Assembly: GCF_023078275.1 (NCBI RefSeq)
Contig: NC_062975.1
Location: forward strand, 26,043,085 to 26,107,084
DNA: 64,000 bases
Source: Leguminivora glycinivorella
Lineage: Eukaryota > Arthropoda > Insecta > Lepidoptera > Tortricidae
Reading direction: 5' to 3'
Below are positions 1 to 9,781 of the stretch, one piece after another. Made by a program: the position numbers and the translations under genes. The notes below the pieces were generated by a model, which was not told the DNA's origin, did not search any database, and worked only from the letters and a program-made list of their open reading frames with translations. Positions within the stretch are counted from its first letter, which is position 1, and every line of letters starts with the position of its first letter.

Positions 1-44
1 TCCTGAACATACTTACTTAATTATATAAGAAACTAAGACTGAAC
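1..44 (-). mobile_element. LINE 3'-end remnant, part A
   Basis: This short piece matches the 3' untranslated end of the LINE copy at 17.5 kb (shared TTATATAAGAAACTAAGACT). It continues, after two later insertions are removed, at 1986-1998 and 2927-3010. The LINE reads on the minus strand. Confidence 0.7.
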
Positions 45-1985
45 TTAACCCTTAAAGCTTTCCTGTCACTTTTTTAGTACAGTCACTTAATGTGACCTAG
101 AGTTTAAACACTAAGTGCTAGCTAGAAAAGGCTATACGTTCATGAAAGTGGAAGAAAAACACTACGTCTTTGAGCTTATAGCATGACTAGGCAACATTCG
201 GTTTATGCGCAAGCGACCGTTGAAATTTCGAATTTTCGGAATACGCGGCGAAGTGCATTTGTAACGTCATAAAATATAAACTAATTCATCCAGGTGTACT
301 GTTTCTGTTGATTTTGTTACTAGACGAGTTAAACTTTAGTTTCGTGTATAAAGTTGATGCAATAATTTATTTTTTCATATTCAGAAATTGTGAAATATTT
401 CGTGTCACAATTTTGTGACATTGCCGATATTACTGGTAACCAAGTAACCATCTAGCATGTCCTAAAAAACGGACAGTGCCGACTTATGGGCAATCAAAAT
501 AGTGACAGAAAACGGACATTGCCATAAATGGGTTAAATATGTTTTTTATTAAATTCTTAATTGTTTTTATAATTACTGGGCCTAAATACAAACTATGCTT
601 TAATACTAAATTTACATAACGTGGGTTTTCATTAGCAAATGCAAAATCCGCCTTTAATTAGCAGTATAAACAATTTTCACTCATGAAACCTCTTCAAGCT
701 GATGAAAAAGATATTATGATCCTTTAGGTCTTTAAAATGCTGGATGACTCACCACAAAATTCAGAACAGACTTAAAAAAAGTAAAGTTTCTCATGTGTAG
801 AGAAAAAGGAAATAATTTATATTCTGGCAAAACTTTCCATACCTAATGTCAAACACCAAGGACCAAGAGTCTGCAGTCATGGAGTATGTTATGGAGATAC
901 GCAATAAAATTATATATCAGCTTCTATTTCTGGCTAAGGATAATCAATATGATCCTACTATGTTGCCACATGCCAATATGATCAAGAAATATGTAATTTT
1001 TAATGTGAAAGTTAACTTTTCCTGTGCTCAGAATTCAGTCGTCAATCTAATAAAGAAACAAGAAAGTCAAAACTGTGAGACCACAATGAATGGTTTGAAT
1101 ATTTACGTATTTAGTCTTAATACTTACAATAATTGTAATTTATAACTAGCCGTAGCTTAGAAACTTACAGATTTATTAAATATTTTTGAATGTGGGTAGT
1201 TTTACACGTTACAATTGGGACAGACGTGAAAACATAATTTCTTGTTCAGACAGATGTTGTACAGAGTTCGAAACGAGATTATTTTTAATTCCGTATACCT
1301 ACATAATATGTCTTAAATGTGAATTACTATATTACTATAGGCATAACAGCGTAAAAATAATTATGTTTTAGTTAACATTTTGATAAAAGGTGGCATTTTG
1401 AATCACCAAATAAAAAACGTGTATTTCAGGAAGGGAAGGTATGTATTGACTACCTATCTTACTTTTTCAATAGTTATAATATTGAAACTCATTTGTAAGT
1501 AAACTAAACGAGAAGAATTATGCTCTGATCCATAGAAATTATAAATTAGATAAGAACATTGGGGTTTAGGCTAAGGGATGAATATGTTTTGATTGTATAC
1601 CATAATAACATTTATATACTTAATAGTTTTTTGGATTGCCATGTGTCTTTTTTAATCTTCTGATGATTGTTTAAGTGTTTTTAATTATTTAGTAGTGTGT
1701 TATTTTAATAATTTAAGGTTTTTTCACTTTATAATACCTAATTTAATTTTTGTTCTTGGACACCTTATGACGGCGTTGTCCGTTTTTTAGGACTACCTTT
1801 GGAGCCATCACTCAGTGAGATTCCTGGCAATGTCCGTTTTAACGGACGTCCTGAAAATCCTACTTATAAAATACTTTTATTTATTTTTTCTAAAAAATGG
1901 TTCGTTTTGACCCATAACTATACCTAAAAACATGCAAAGAGATACATGGTTACATTACTTCATGTCTTGCCGTGTTAAGGGTTAA
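45..1985. mobile_element. piggyBac-like non-autonomous element
   Basis: A TTAA target at 45-48 is repeated at 1982-1985, and the enclosed 1,933 bp begins CCCTTAA and ends TTAAGGG, the terminal layout of piggyBac elements. Removing it with one TTAA restores the LINE sequence seen intact at 17.57 kb, so the empty site is supported inside the window. Subterminal inverted motifs are present: TCCTAAAAAACGGACA near 460 pairs with TGTCCGTTTTTTAGGA near 1778, and GGACATTGCC near 513 pairs with GGCAATGTCC near 1827. Open frames at 846-1145 (99 codons) and 1186-1371 show no transposase motif I recognise, and no aspartate-triad domain is readable. I infer a deleted or MITE-like copy moved in trans. Confidence 0.8.
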
Positions 1986-1987
1986 AA

Positions 1988-1998
1988 AGCTAGCGAAT
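1988..1998. repeat. 11-bp target duplication, left copy
   Basis: AGCTAGCGAAT here recurs at 2916-2926. Between the copies lies foreign DNA; after the right copy the LINE sequence known from 17.58 kb resumes. This marks a retrotransposition-type insertion of 1999-2915. Confidence 0.75.
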
Positions 1999-2505
1999 TA
2001 TGTAGGGAACAAATCAAATTATTTTATTAATGCACCTAATAAGGGGTGTGAAGAACCAGTGGAAGAGAATTCCTCCCGCGCTAAAGTCGATAAGGAGGGA
2101 TTCACACTGGTGGAACGGAAGAAGAAGGCGCGCAGGGCACCTCGTAAGACTCTGTGTGGCACCGCAGAGCCGGTTAATTCTGGTCTACGGGTTGCAACAC
2201 CGAGTAAGGCGCTCTACGTGTCCCGTCTTCATTACTCCGCCGTGGCTGACGATGTGGTGGAGTACGTTCGCCGGAAGACTGGCTACACGCTGAGGGTACA
2301 CCAGCTACAGTCGCGTCATTACGTGCACTTCAGTTCGTTCGTGGTGCGCGTGCCGCGGCCGCTGCAGGACACCATCGCGAGCGCAGACTTCTGGCCGAAA
2401 GGTGTGCTTTTTCGGCGGTTCCGGGGCAACTTGCCGAATCCTACACCGGGGCAAACGACGCAACGGAGCCACGCTGTTTCGTCATCGCCCAAATCAATTG
2501 TTTAG
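1999..2505 (+). pseudogene. LINE ORF1-like (Gag-like) protein, 5' truncated
   Basis: The open frame runs from the insertion boundary to a TAG at 2503-2505. It encodes about 168 residues without a native start; the first methionine at 1972 lies in flanking DNA. Recognisable parts in order are EGFTLVERKKKARR (basic), ATPSKALYVSRLHY, a middle like the RRM-like fold of retroelement ORF1 proteins (VVEYVRRKTGYTLRV, then SRHYVHFSSFVVRVPRPL), and the ending FWPKGVLFRRFRGN. This C-terminal block is widespread in lepidopteran non-LTR elements, where the protein is thought to bind element RNA. The N-terminal half, which in relatives often has a PHD-type zinc finger, is missing. It is followed by an AT-rich 3' region and an (AAAT)n tail at 2598-2626, consistent with a retrotransposed 3' end. 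No ORF2 is present. GC content is clearly above the flanks. Confidence 0.75.
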
Positions 2506-2597
2506 TTATAATACTTTTATTCTTTGTAATGTTTTTTTTTATTATTTAATTTCATGACGCATTGGATTTATCTGTAATGTCATTGAAATATGTTTTC

Positions 2598-2626
2598 AAA
2601 TAAATAAATAAATAAATAAATAAATT
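2598..2626 (+). repeat. (AAAT)n tail of the ORF1-like retroelement
   Basis: Six to seven tandem AAAT units end the ORF1-like insert, as expected for LINE tails that are simple repeats instead of poly(A). Confidence 0.75.
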
Positions 2627-2670
2627 AAATATCTTTTGATTTGTTTTTTAAGTAGTAACACTACTATATA

Positions 2671-2915
2671 TAAATTATAAACTGAAATAGATACCATACT
2701 AAAGAAAAAGCGATCAAGCCCACTGGTGGCGAAGGCGCCTAGTCTTCAGAGATAACATACACTAGAGAAATTTCGACGGGTACCTCGGCGGTCGGGGTGG
2801 TGTAGCGGTTTATCACGTCAGCCACGTTAGCTGGAGACCCGGGTTCGACTCCCGGCTTCGCCACCAGTGAGCTTGATCGCTTTTTCTTTAGTGTATGGTA
2901 TCTATTTCAGTTTAT
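2671..2915. mobile_element. Foldback of a tRNA-derived SINE
   Basis: Two arms of about 57 bp are inverted copies of each other (2677-2735 and 2862-2915; shared GAAAAAGCGATCAAGC), differing by a 2-nt indel and a few substitutions. Next to the right arm is a tRNA-like head with GTAGCGGTTTA resembling an A box and GGGTTCGACTCCC as the B box, followed by CGCCACCAG. The same SINE type lies at 41.55 kb without the inversion. The acceptor stem does not pair, so this is not a working tRNA gene. Its right edge coincides with the 11-bp target duplication. Confidence 0.65.
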
Positions 2916-2926
2916 AGCTAGCGAAT
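2916..2926. repeat. 11-bp target duplication, right copy
   Basis: AGCTAGCGAAT, the mate of 1988-1998. After it the interrupted LINE continues. Confidence 0.75.
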
Positions 2927-3010
2927 GTCTAAAATAGGCCCTTGAGGCATTGTACTGATATTGGCGACATTTCCTCGCTGTACCTCAGTTACCTCAAGTA
3001 CCTCAACCAG
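2927..3010 (-). mobile_element. LINE 3'-end remnant, part B
   Basis: GTCTAAAATAGGCCCTTGAG and the following GGCGACATTTCCTCGCTGTA match 17.59-17.65 kb closely. This is the continuation of 1-44. A C-rich run (about 11 C) at 3010-3020 follows. Confidence 0.75.
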
Positions 3011-3051
3011 ACCCCCCCCCCTCCCTCCACCCGTTTTATTCTTAATAACAG

Positions 3052-3092
3052 CGCCCTCTTGACAATAGTCATATATTTCTGGCTTTAGTTCA
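3052..3092. mobile_element. MITE end fragment
   Basis: CTCTTGACAATAGTCATATATTTCTG resembles the right end of the MITE at 10371-10492, in the same orientation. Only one end is present. Confidence 0.45.
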
Positions 3093-3432
3093 AGTAGATA
3101 ATAATGAGTTTAAAATAAATAATAACAAGAATAACTAGTACAATGTAAATTTTGATTCTCCAATTTTCTCATTTTTGTGGAATTTTTGATGAAGGATTAG
3201 TCTTTTTTGTGACCAATAACGCCCACACTCACCAGAAATGAAGAATTCCCATCTTAAAGCCGACTAAACATATAAAACTCTCAAAACCCAGTGTTGCGGG
3301 TGTTGCAATGCTATTTTCTTAAATTAGGCGTTTTAATGAGCGCGTGGCTCCTATCTCATAAAAAAAATCGAAGATATTACTTTCCCTCCAATATTTTCTT
3401 GTTATAATAAGATATGTCAAAACAAAATTTTG

Positions 3433-3694
3433 ACGACCGGTCTGGCGCAGTCAGTAGTGACCCTGCCTGCTGCGCCGCGGTCCCGGGTTCGAATCCCGGT
3501 AAGGGCATTTATTTGTGTGATGAGCACAGATATTTGTTCCTGAATCATGGATGTTTTCTATGTATATAAGTATTTATATATTATATATATCGTTGTCTGA
3601 GTACCCACAACACAAGCCTTCTTGAGCTTACCGTGGGCCTCAGTCAATCTGTGTAAGACTGTCCTATAATATTTATTTATTTATTTTATTTCTA
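3433..3694 (+). mobile_element. tRNA-derived SINE (GACCGGT family), full length
   Basis: The head GACGACCGGTCTGGCGCAG carries an A-box-like segment, and CCGGGTTCGAATCCCGG is a clean B box, so an internal RNA polymerase III promoter is visible. The body has TTTGTGTGATGAGCACAG and the 3' part CTTACCGTGGGCCTCAGTCA, ending in (TTTA)n. I recall closely similar SINEs from Helicoverpa and other moths. Six further full, partial or decayed copies lie in this window on both strands. The element has no protein-coding capacity and depends on a LINE. Confidence 0.85.
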
Positions 3695-4419
3695 AATGGT
3701 AAGTACCTACCTTATAATGATAGGAGTAAATGAAAAACTGCTACAGATTTCTAAATCATTAACATTGTTTCTATGTTATTAACATTGTAAGCAAATTCGG
3801 TTCGTCAATAAAATACAACACTTCACAAATTTAACAAAATGTGTGCATTTCCCTCAACAGTGCCAGGAGCTTCCTTCACCTGAACATGCATGTGCACGTC
3901 AAAATAGTTTTACATGAGTTTTGCTAAACATTTCCATCCCGAATCCCGAATTTAAATGGAAATCCACGCATTTTCCGCATGCATCGAATGCCCTCGACAT
4001 CAGGACCCGTTGACACTTGATTTTCCACGCTGGCGCTCTTAACCAAGCACATCAAACCACCACGAACTTCCAAAACGACATATGTCCTATAAAAAATACA
4101 CGGCGCTTAAGCCCTTTTAGTCTTGACACACAGCACAGGGTTGCATATAACAAAGATAAAAATGCTTATAACAGTCAAATTCGCAATCGTATTTCGAAGT
4201 CGTAAGGTGCGTTTTGCTAGTGAAGTTATTTGGGAAACGCAAAGTTATAGTGGTGTAAGGTGGTGACATATGCTTCAGGTGACAAGTGATTTGTATGGGC
4301 GTAAATGGAAGGTGTGTTGACTAGTTGCAGTATTTAAATGAGGTATATATTGAATATGTGCATAAGTAAGTTAAGTACACGTGTAATAACCTAACCACAA
4401 AATTAAAATTTTGAATAAC
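3695..4419. other. No gene seen
   Basis: AT-rich DNA with a mildly GC-richer patch at 3845-4130. The 62-codon frame at 4017-4205 has no recognisable motif, no splice context and no codon signal, and I treat it as chance. Confidence 0.5.
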
Positions 4420-4568
4420 CCCTGACCGCGACCTAGTTAACCGATTTTCATGAAACATGGCTAAGAAGTCTAAGAACACTCCCGATTAACACAGCTTTCA
4501 AATAAAAAAAACTAAATCGAAATCGGTTCATCCGTTCGGGAGCTACGATGCCACAGACAGACACACAC

Positions 4569-4627
<59 letters not shown>

Positions 4628-4672
4628 CGTCAAATTTATAACACCCCTTCGTTTTTACGTCGGGGGTTAAAA
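4420..4672 (-). repeat. Dispersed repeat with GACA/CTGT microsatellite core
   Basis: Read on the minus strand it begins ACCCCCGACGTAAAAACGA, passes TTTGACGTGTCTGTC and a long tetranucleotide run, then GGCATCGTAGCTCCCGAACG and a TTTCATGAAAATCGG end. Shorter-cored copies lie at 37996-38205 and 50551-50725. I recall it as common in Lepidoptera; its class (LINE 3' end or non-autonomous DNA element) cannot be settled here. Confidence 0.7.
4552..4627. repeat. (CAGA)n microsatellite
   Basis: About 17 tetranucleotide units with few interruptions, expanded compared with the sister copies at 38.04 and 50.58 kb. The variable length within a fixed position of a repeat family suggests growth after insertion. 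Confidence 0.9.
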
Positions 4673-4802
4673 AAATATATCTTAGGAACCTCTTTTGCTG
4701 GGTCAGTCATTGTTGTTTATCCTAAATCTATTAGGTATATTAATCTCGTATGGGCACGGTACGAATTAGATGGAGAGAAAAATGGCCGATTATCATAAAC
4801 AC

Positions 4803-5152
4803 CTGGACCTGTCAAGAGAGATGACGGCACGTGGAGGATAAGGAGGAATGCCGAAATAGAAGAGTTGGTGGGCGACGCGAACATCATCGGCGTAACCAAA
4901 TCCCACAGACTTCGCTGGTTCGGCCACCTACTAAGAATGGGAGAGGATCGGGCTGCCAAGAGGGCGTATCTGGGAAGACCAACTGGTGGCCGCCCGGCGG
5001 GTCGGCCCAGATACCGCTGGGGAGACAGCGTGATGGCGGATCTGTGTCAGCTGCAAGCCGATAATTGGCAGGAAGCTGCGCAGGATCGGGATAAGTGGCG
5101 TGCTCTCGTTTTGGAGGCCAAGATCCTCTTTGGATCACAATGCCATACTAGT
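4803..5152 (+). pseudogene. Non-LTR retrotransposon RT C-terminal fragment
   Basis: An uninterrupted frame of about 116 codons ends at TAG 5150-5152. It reads in order GPVKRDDGTWRIR, then HRLRWFGHLLRM, GRPAGRPRYRWGD, and DRDKWRALVLEAK. This series is the post-RT C-terminal tail of RTE-like and related LINE polyproteins. The RT catalytic core, with its FxD and YxDD motifs, is not present, so this is a 5'-truncated copy, the usual product of abortive target-primed reverse transcription. The first methionine at 4865 is internal and not a true start. The intact frame suggests a fairly young insertion. A short unit TTAGTTAGTTAG at the stop may be the simple-repeat tail. Confidence 0.8.
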
Positions 5153-5383
5153 TAGTTAGTTATCATAAACACACTAATCTTATTGTAGATCTGATTAGGT
5201 AAAGCCACGTTACCAGTCGGTAAGATTATTATTAAATTTTCACTTCACTAGTAGTGCACCTAGTCAGCAATTAACTTTAAGTTTAAGTTTCGAAGAGTAA
5301 CAAGACCAGACCACGCAAGGAAGTAAGATAAGTAAAGGACTTAAAAAGTGAAAATGATTTTTTTTCTATTCTAGAATAGTAAA

Positions 5384-5560
5384 TCTATACTAATATCATA
5401 AATGGGAAAGTGTGTGTCTGTTTGTTTGTCCGTCTTTCACGGCAAAACGGAGTGACGAATTGACGTGATTTTTTAAGTGGAGATAGTTGAAGGGATGGAG
5501 AGTGAGATAGGCTACTTTTTGTCTCTTTCTAACGCGAGCGAAACCGCGGGCAAAAACTAG
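5384..5560 (+). mobile_element. Helitron-like short element, copy 1
   Basis: It begins TC (TCTATACTAATATC) after an A and ends CTAG before a T, the A|TC...CTAG|T arrangement of Helitrons. Inside are a TGTGTGTCTGTTTGTTTGTC stretch, GACGAATTGACGTGATTTTT, and a GC-rich 3' segment AACGCGAGCGAAACCGCGGG that can form a small hairpin before the end. No coding capacity. Four more copies are in the window. Confidence 0.65.
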
Positions 5561-6239
5561 TAGTTGTCATAAAGCTCTTTATTTTGTTTTAATACTTATG
5601 TTGTACTAATTTACAACTCGTAGCCATGATTTAAAAGGATATCAAACCTAAATCAACTCTTAGAAATATTTGAGCACATACCTAGATTTATAAGTAAAAT
5701 CTATAGTAATTCAAAGTAAATAGTTTAGGTACCTTAAGTGTAGGTATTCGGCTTCCACTGTTTTGTAGTTTCTTAAATGTTAACTAGGATTTGCTTCTCT
5801 TAAAACCATGATAGCCTATGATAGTCATCGACTCATCATTGTAGTCAAACTTATATCAATAGCAATGGAGGTCCCGTCTAATTAGGTATATATCGGTATG
5901 TCGAAAATTAGGATGTTTACTTCATTGCAACCTTATGCCCCAAGGCCCGTCCAAGAACTTACACATACAATACGTTTATATTGATTGATTAAGTGGTTTC
6001 CTACATAAACTGTACAGTGCATCGTTCCTAAACCACCCAGGTTGGGCCGTAAGCTTAAACCAATATTAAATATTTTGGTAAATAAAATATTTTTAGATTC
6101 TTACTTGTTTAGTTCTCACTACTCGACATACCGGTTAACCCTTCTTGACCCTACATTCCATTTAGATATTACTTGTTTCATATTGTTTACGACTCCCAAA
6201 CATCTCCAAATAAGCAATAATCTAATGGATTAAAACGCA
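5561..6239. other. No gene seen
   Basis: AT-rich single-copy-looking DNA. The 63-codon frame at 6042-6233 has no recognisable feature. Confidence 0.5.
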
Positions 6240-7140
6240 ATGCAGATTCCATGCAAAAATATTCAAAGTAGACAGTTACGTCGGCCATGTTCGGAGACAC
6301 GCACGCCGCCTGGCGGACGCAGACGGAACCAACTGACGTCTGCAGCGCGCAACTGCATTCGACCCGCATCTCTCACTAAACCCAGTGTGGGCATTTACAT
6401 CCATAAACACTTGACACTTTAGTTTTAAAACTGGAACAACACTTCACTGCTTCACGCGCGATAATTAGTCGGACTAATTGACGGAGCTATGCCTTCAACG
6501 ACAGCAGACCGGCGAATGAAATCCTCCACCATGTTGTTACGGAATTTTATACTCCATCCGAGCCACCAGAGCCTCCAAGTTTGCCTCCTTCAAATTCGTT
6601 ATGCATACAGCACCAAGGGCTGTTGAATACCGTTCGCGTTTATTTACGAACACGCAAACTTCTGGTGCCGGTCCTCCGGCCAGCCTCCGGCGCCACAATG
6701 CATGCGATCGCTGAAAAAGCCCTTTTTATGTATTCAACTTCACTCTAGCTCATCTGCAAGTCGTATTATGGATCTAATTAACAAGTTAATATGGATGGAG
6801 CGCCGCGGCTGCGCAGAGCGATTCGGTCTTTGATCCGACTGCAGCTGATCACGATCACTACGATCAGTCAGTTCGAAACTTAAACTATTTACCTGTAGCA
6901 GCTAAGCGAGCGATTGTGACTTTGCAATGGTAAGGAGCGTTCAGAAATTCCGCCCCGCCTGTCTCCCCCATCACAAAGTATAATGATATCGTCGCGAGCG
7001 TTATTATGGAGTCTTCATAAATATTTCATGGCGGGCAGTAATGGCCAGCGCTGGCCGAAGACACCGTTACGCGGCATTACGTATCTAATCCAGAGAAATC
7101 GATGATCAGACGCGGGCGTCCTGCAGGATGAGTCTGTGCA
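6240..7140. promoter_or_regulatory. Candidate conserved regulatory DNA
   Basis: This block is clearly richer in GC and CpG than its surroundings, yet it has no long open frame, no terminal repeats and no copy elsewhere in the window. It holds homeodomain-type cores (CTAATTAACAAG at about 6777, TTTTATG at 6724, TTATTATGG at 7001) and dense palindromic short words such as GATCAC/GATCAG around 6850. Non-repetitive, CpG-bearing, non-coding DNA in an otherwise TE-filled region is a typical look for an enhancer or conserved non-coding element. This is inference only; an unrecognised exon is not excluded. Confidence 0.3.
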
Positions 7141-7631
7141 GTTTCCTTCAATGACCACAAGAGCATTTTCAGTTATTTTTCTACTTTGAGCTTCAAAGTC
7201 GCGAGAAACGTATTCACCGTGACAGCATTTCGAAACCAGTTTATACTTTATTACAAGGAAGGAAGGTACAAAATTGAACGATTGAATTCATATTCTAAAA
7301 TTATGCTAAGCGGGTTACAAATATACGTACCTAGATGCAAACAATGTTATTAGTCGAGTGAAAAAGTCTCGCGATGGAAGAGTAAAGGTTCTAGGTATGT
7401 ATATGAAGCGTGCACATAATATCAGCTACTTACCCTGTATCATAGGGGGTATGAGAATTATATTATCCTTTTTCACTGATAGCAACAAACTTTACACCTA
7501 TAGCAGTAACTGCTAAATCTTACTTTACTTATTGGTTTGTTCAAAAAGTGTTAAAACACCATCAAAAGCTTTACCTACAATTTATTTAGAAAAGTATCTA
7601 AAAGCGTGGTTGATAATCTAACCTTGTCTAA
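7141..7631. other. No gene seen
   Basis: AT-rich DNA leading into a Helitron-like copy. No open frame with recognisable content. Confidence 0.5.
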
Positions 7632-7796
7632 TCCATACTATTCGATACTAATATTAAAAATGGGAAAGTGTGTGTGTCTGTTTGTTTGTCCGTCTTTCAC
7701 GGCATTTTATAAGTGGAGATAGTTGAAGGGATGGAGAGTGACATAGGCTACTTTTTGTCTCTTTTCAACGCGTGCGAAGCCGCGGGCAAAAGCTAG
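7632..7796 (+). mobile_element. Helitron-like short element, copy 2
   Basis: Starts TCCATACTATTCGATACTAA after A and ends AAAGCTAG before T. It lacks about 25 bp of the middle (the GCAAAACGGAGCGACGAATT part) compared with the copies at 5384 and 11822. Confidence 0.65.
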
Positions 7797-8574
7797 TATT
7801 TAATATCTTCTTGCTATGAATGATTATTGCACTGCGAAAAAGATAATGTTTTCGCAAAATGATAATATACTATCGATCTTTTTGCAAGATACTGATAATC
7901 ATAGATCAGATGACGATAATCTCTCATTTTGCTGGCAGCACTCCATTCATGTGCAAACCTCCTGTCATTCAATAAAACAACTGAGATCCAATAGATAAAC
8001 GCTAGATCAACGGCGATACCATCTCATTGATCAGTCTTGAAATATCATCCATGTTTAATTCAGGATCAAAGAAACCAATGGTTTTGTGAAAGAAGCTAGT
8101 CTTAAGTCAACTTGTTTGTCTTGCTAGATTAATAGTCTATGGAACTGATGTTACACCAGGACCAAGAAGATAAAATGGAATGAGTTAATTATTAGTATTA
8201 GACTTTTCTGATGAGTTGATGACTAGTTTGTGGAGGTTACTTAGGTACCTATGTTGCCATATTGGCAAAGTACGTGAAGGAGTGGATGAGTGGATGTGAT
8301 TCCTACTAAAACATATTGTAATCTTAGGGAATGTCAAACATGCTAGCAGTAGGTGATGGAATTTGACTCCATAATATTGAAAAGCCTGCAAAATGATGGC
8401 AGCACTAGTCATGCTCCTAGGGAATAGTTACAAAGTTACAAACCTCGATTAGTTGCCCTATGGTTTTCATTGCAAACTAAGGATACTTACTGAGTTGGTT
8501 TTTCCTGTACGAAAATGAAACGATTGAAGTTTTGGGAAAGGTAAGCAATAATTACCTACTTACGTAAATTCACA
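7797..8574. other. No gene seen
   Basis: AT-rich DNA. Small frames at 7816-7998 and 8185-8412 show no family resemblance and are not supported as genes. Confidence 0.5.
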
Positions 8575-8720
8575 ATTTCACATGTCACAGTTTCGTTTTC
8601 TTTCAACCCCTTATTTGCCAAGAGTGGCACTGAAACTTGAGTAGTTTCATGTGCTCTGCCTACCCCTTCATGGGATACAGGCGTGATTGTATGTATGTTG
8701 TATGTATGTTATGTAAATTC
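8575..8720 (+). mobile_element. SINE-like element sharing a LINE tail
   Basis: Runs from CATGTCACAGTTTCGTTTTC through TTTGCCAAGAGTGGCACTGA to CTGCCTACCCCTTCATGGGA, TACAGGCGTGATTGTATGTA and TGTA repeats. It is a 5'-truncated copy; longer members lie on the minus strand at 34.2 and 39.7 kb. The last 40 bp matches the end of the LINE coding region at 34.95 kb. Confidence 0.7.
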
Positions 8721-9781
8721 CTATATCTCATTTGTAAATACACTTCACCTACATTTCATCAAGGCCATTATGTGGGTCTGTAAAAAAGACATTATTATTC
8801 AATTGCCCAAAAAGGAATTCTGGATAGAAACGACACCTTTTTGTTGCCGTTTTTGCCACACCCTTTGCCCTTAAATTTGGAGGTTTGGATCAAACATTTA
8901 TTAATTATGTGCATTAATTTACCGAAAACTGGCCTGGGATATTGCGACATTTACTTTTGTGGGTTCAGGCTTAATTAAAATGATATAAAACCGGGAATAT
9001 ATAAATGTGAAATGTATGCCAAACACAAATTAAATGAGCCACAAGGAATCATAAATTAAATAGAAGGGCACGATCCTCGAATACTCTTATTTATTTCAAC
9101 GTTTCGAAAAATCCGGAGCAAGAAAGCTGAAAGAGCGCCTATTGGTGTTGATTTGCATGTAGTCGATATTGACTTTCAAATTCACGTTTGCCCTGGTTCA
9201 CGAAAATAAATGCTTCTAAGAGGCGCAAAAATACAAATATTTAGGTGTCCGTGCCTTCGCTTGAACCACTAATGAGATTAACGACTTCATAACTCAGCCC
9301 TAATTGAGTGAATTCCTCGACTAGTAGCGCCATCTGGCGTGCCAGTCAGGTACTAGTGTCGTCCGGTAGTTGAGGGGGCCTGCCACTGAGAAATAGTTTG
9401 TATACTTTAATATGCCTTACGGACTAAATAAATATATCTAGAAACCTATTGATACGAAGAGAATGCTCTAAAGGCATATTACTAAATATAATAAATTTTT
9501 GAGCATTAATGAAAATTCAATATCTACGCACCATACAAAAGTGCGCAACCATAATGTTAAATTCAATTGTAGGTATACAATGTATCACAGGAGCGTTCCC
9601 AGCAACGAGCAATAATCAGTTGCAATAGGTTCTGCAGAAGTAATGTTGCAATAGTGAGCGAAACAGTACAGCTGAGGGCAAAGTGCAAGCTTTGATTTTG
9701 GATTCTCCGCTGGTTCTTTTCTCTAGATCTCACTCTGGTTAAGTCTCAATCTGATTCTGAATGTTACCTTTCTGGGCGCCA
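8721..9781. other. No gene seen
   Basis: AT-rich DNA with no repeat family I recognise except short words; AGCGCCATCTGGCGTGCCAG at 9328 may be a decayed LINE scrap. Confidence 0.45.

Noticed and set aside
846..1145. 99-codon frame inside the piggyBac-like element
   Set aside because: No DDE-type or cysteine-rich C-terminal motif of piggyBac transposases; composition is what AT-rich DNA gives by chance.
2790..2870. tRNA gene at the GTAGCGGTTTA...GGGTTCGACTCCC segment
   Set aside because: Acceptor stem does not pair and the sequence continues into a SINE body that is repeated elsewhere.
4448..5138. Frames opposite or out of register with the LINE tail and GACA repeat
   Set aside because: Shadows: one is just the microsatellite read as CLSV repeats, the others overlap the well-supported plus-strand RT frame.
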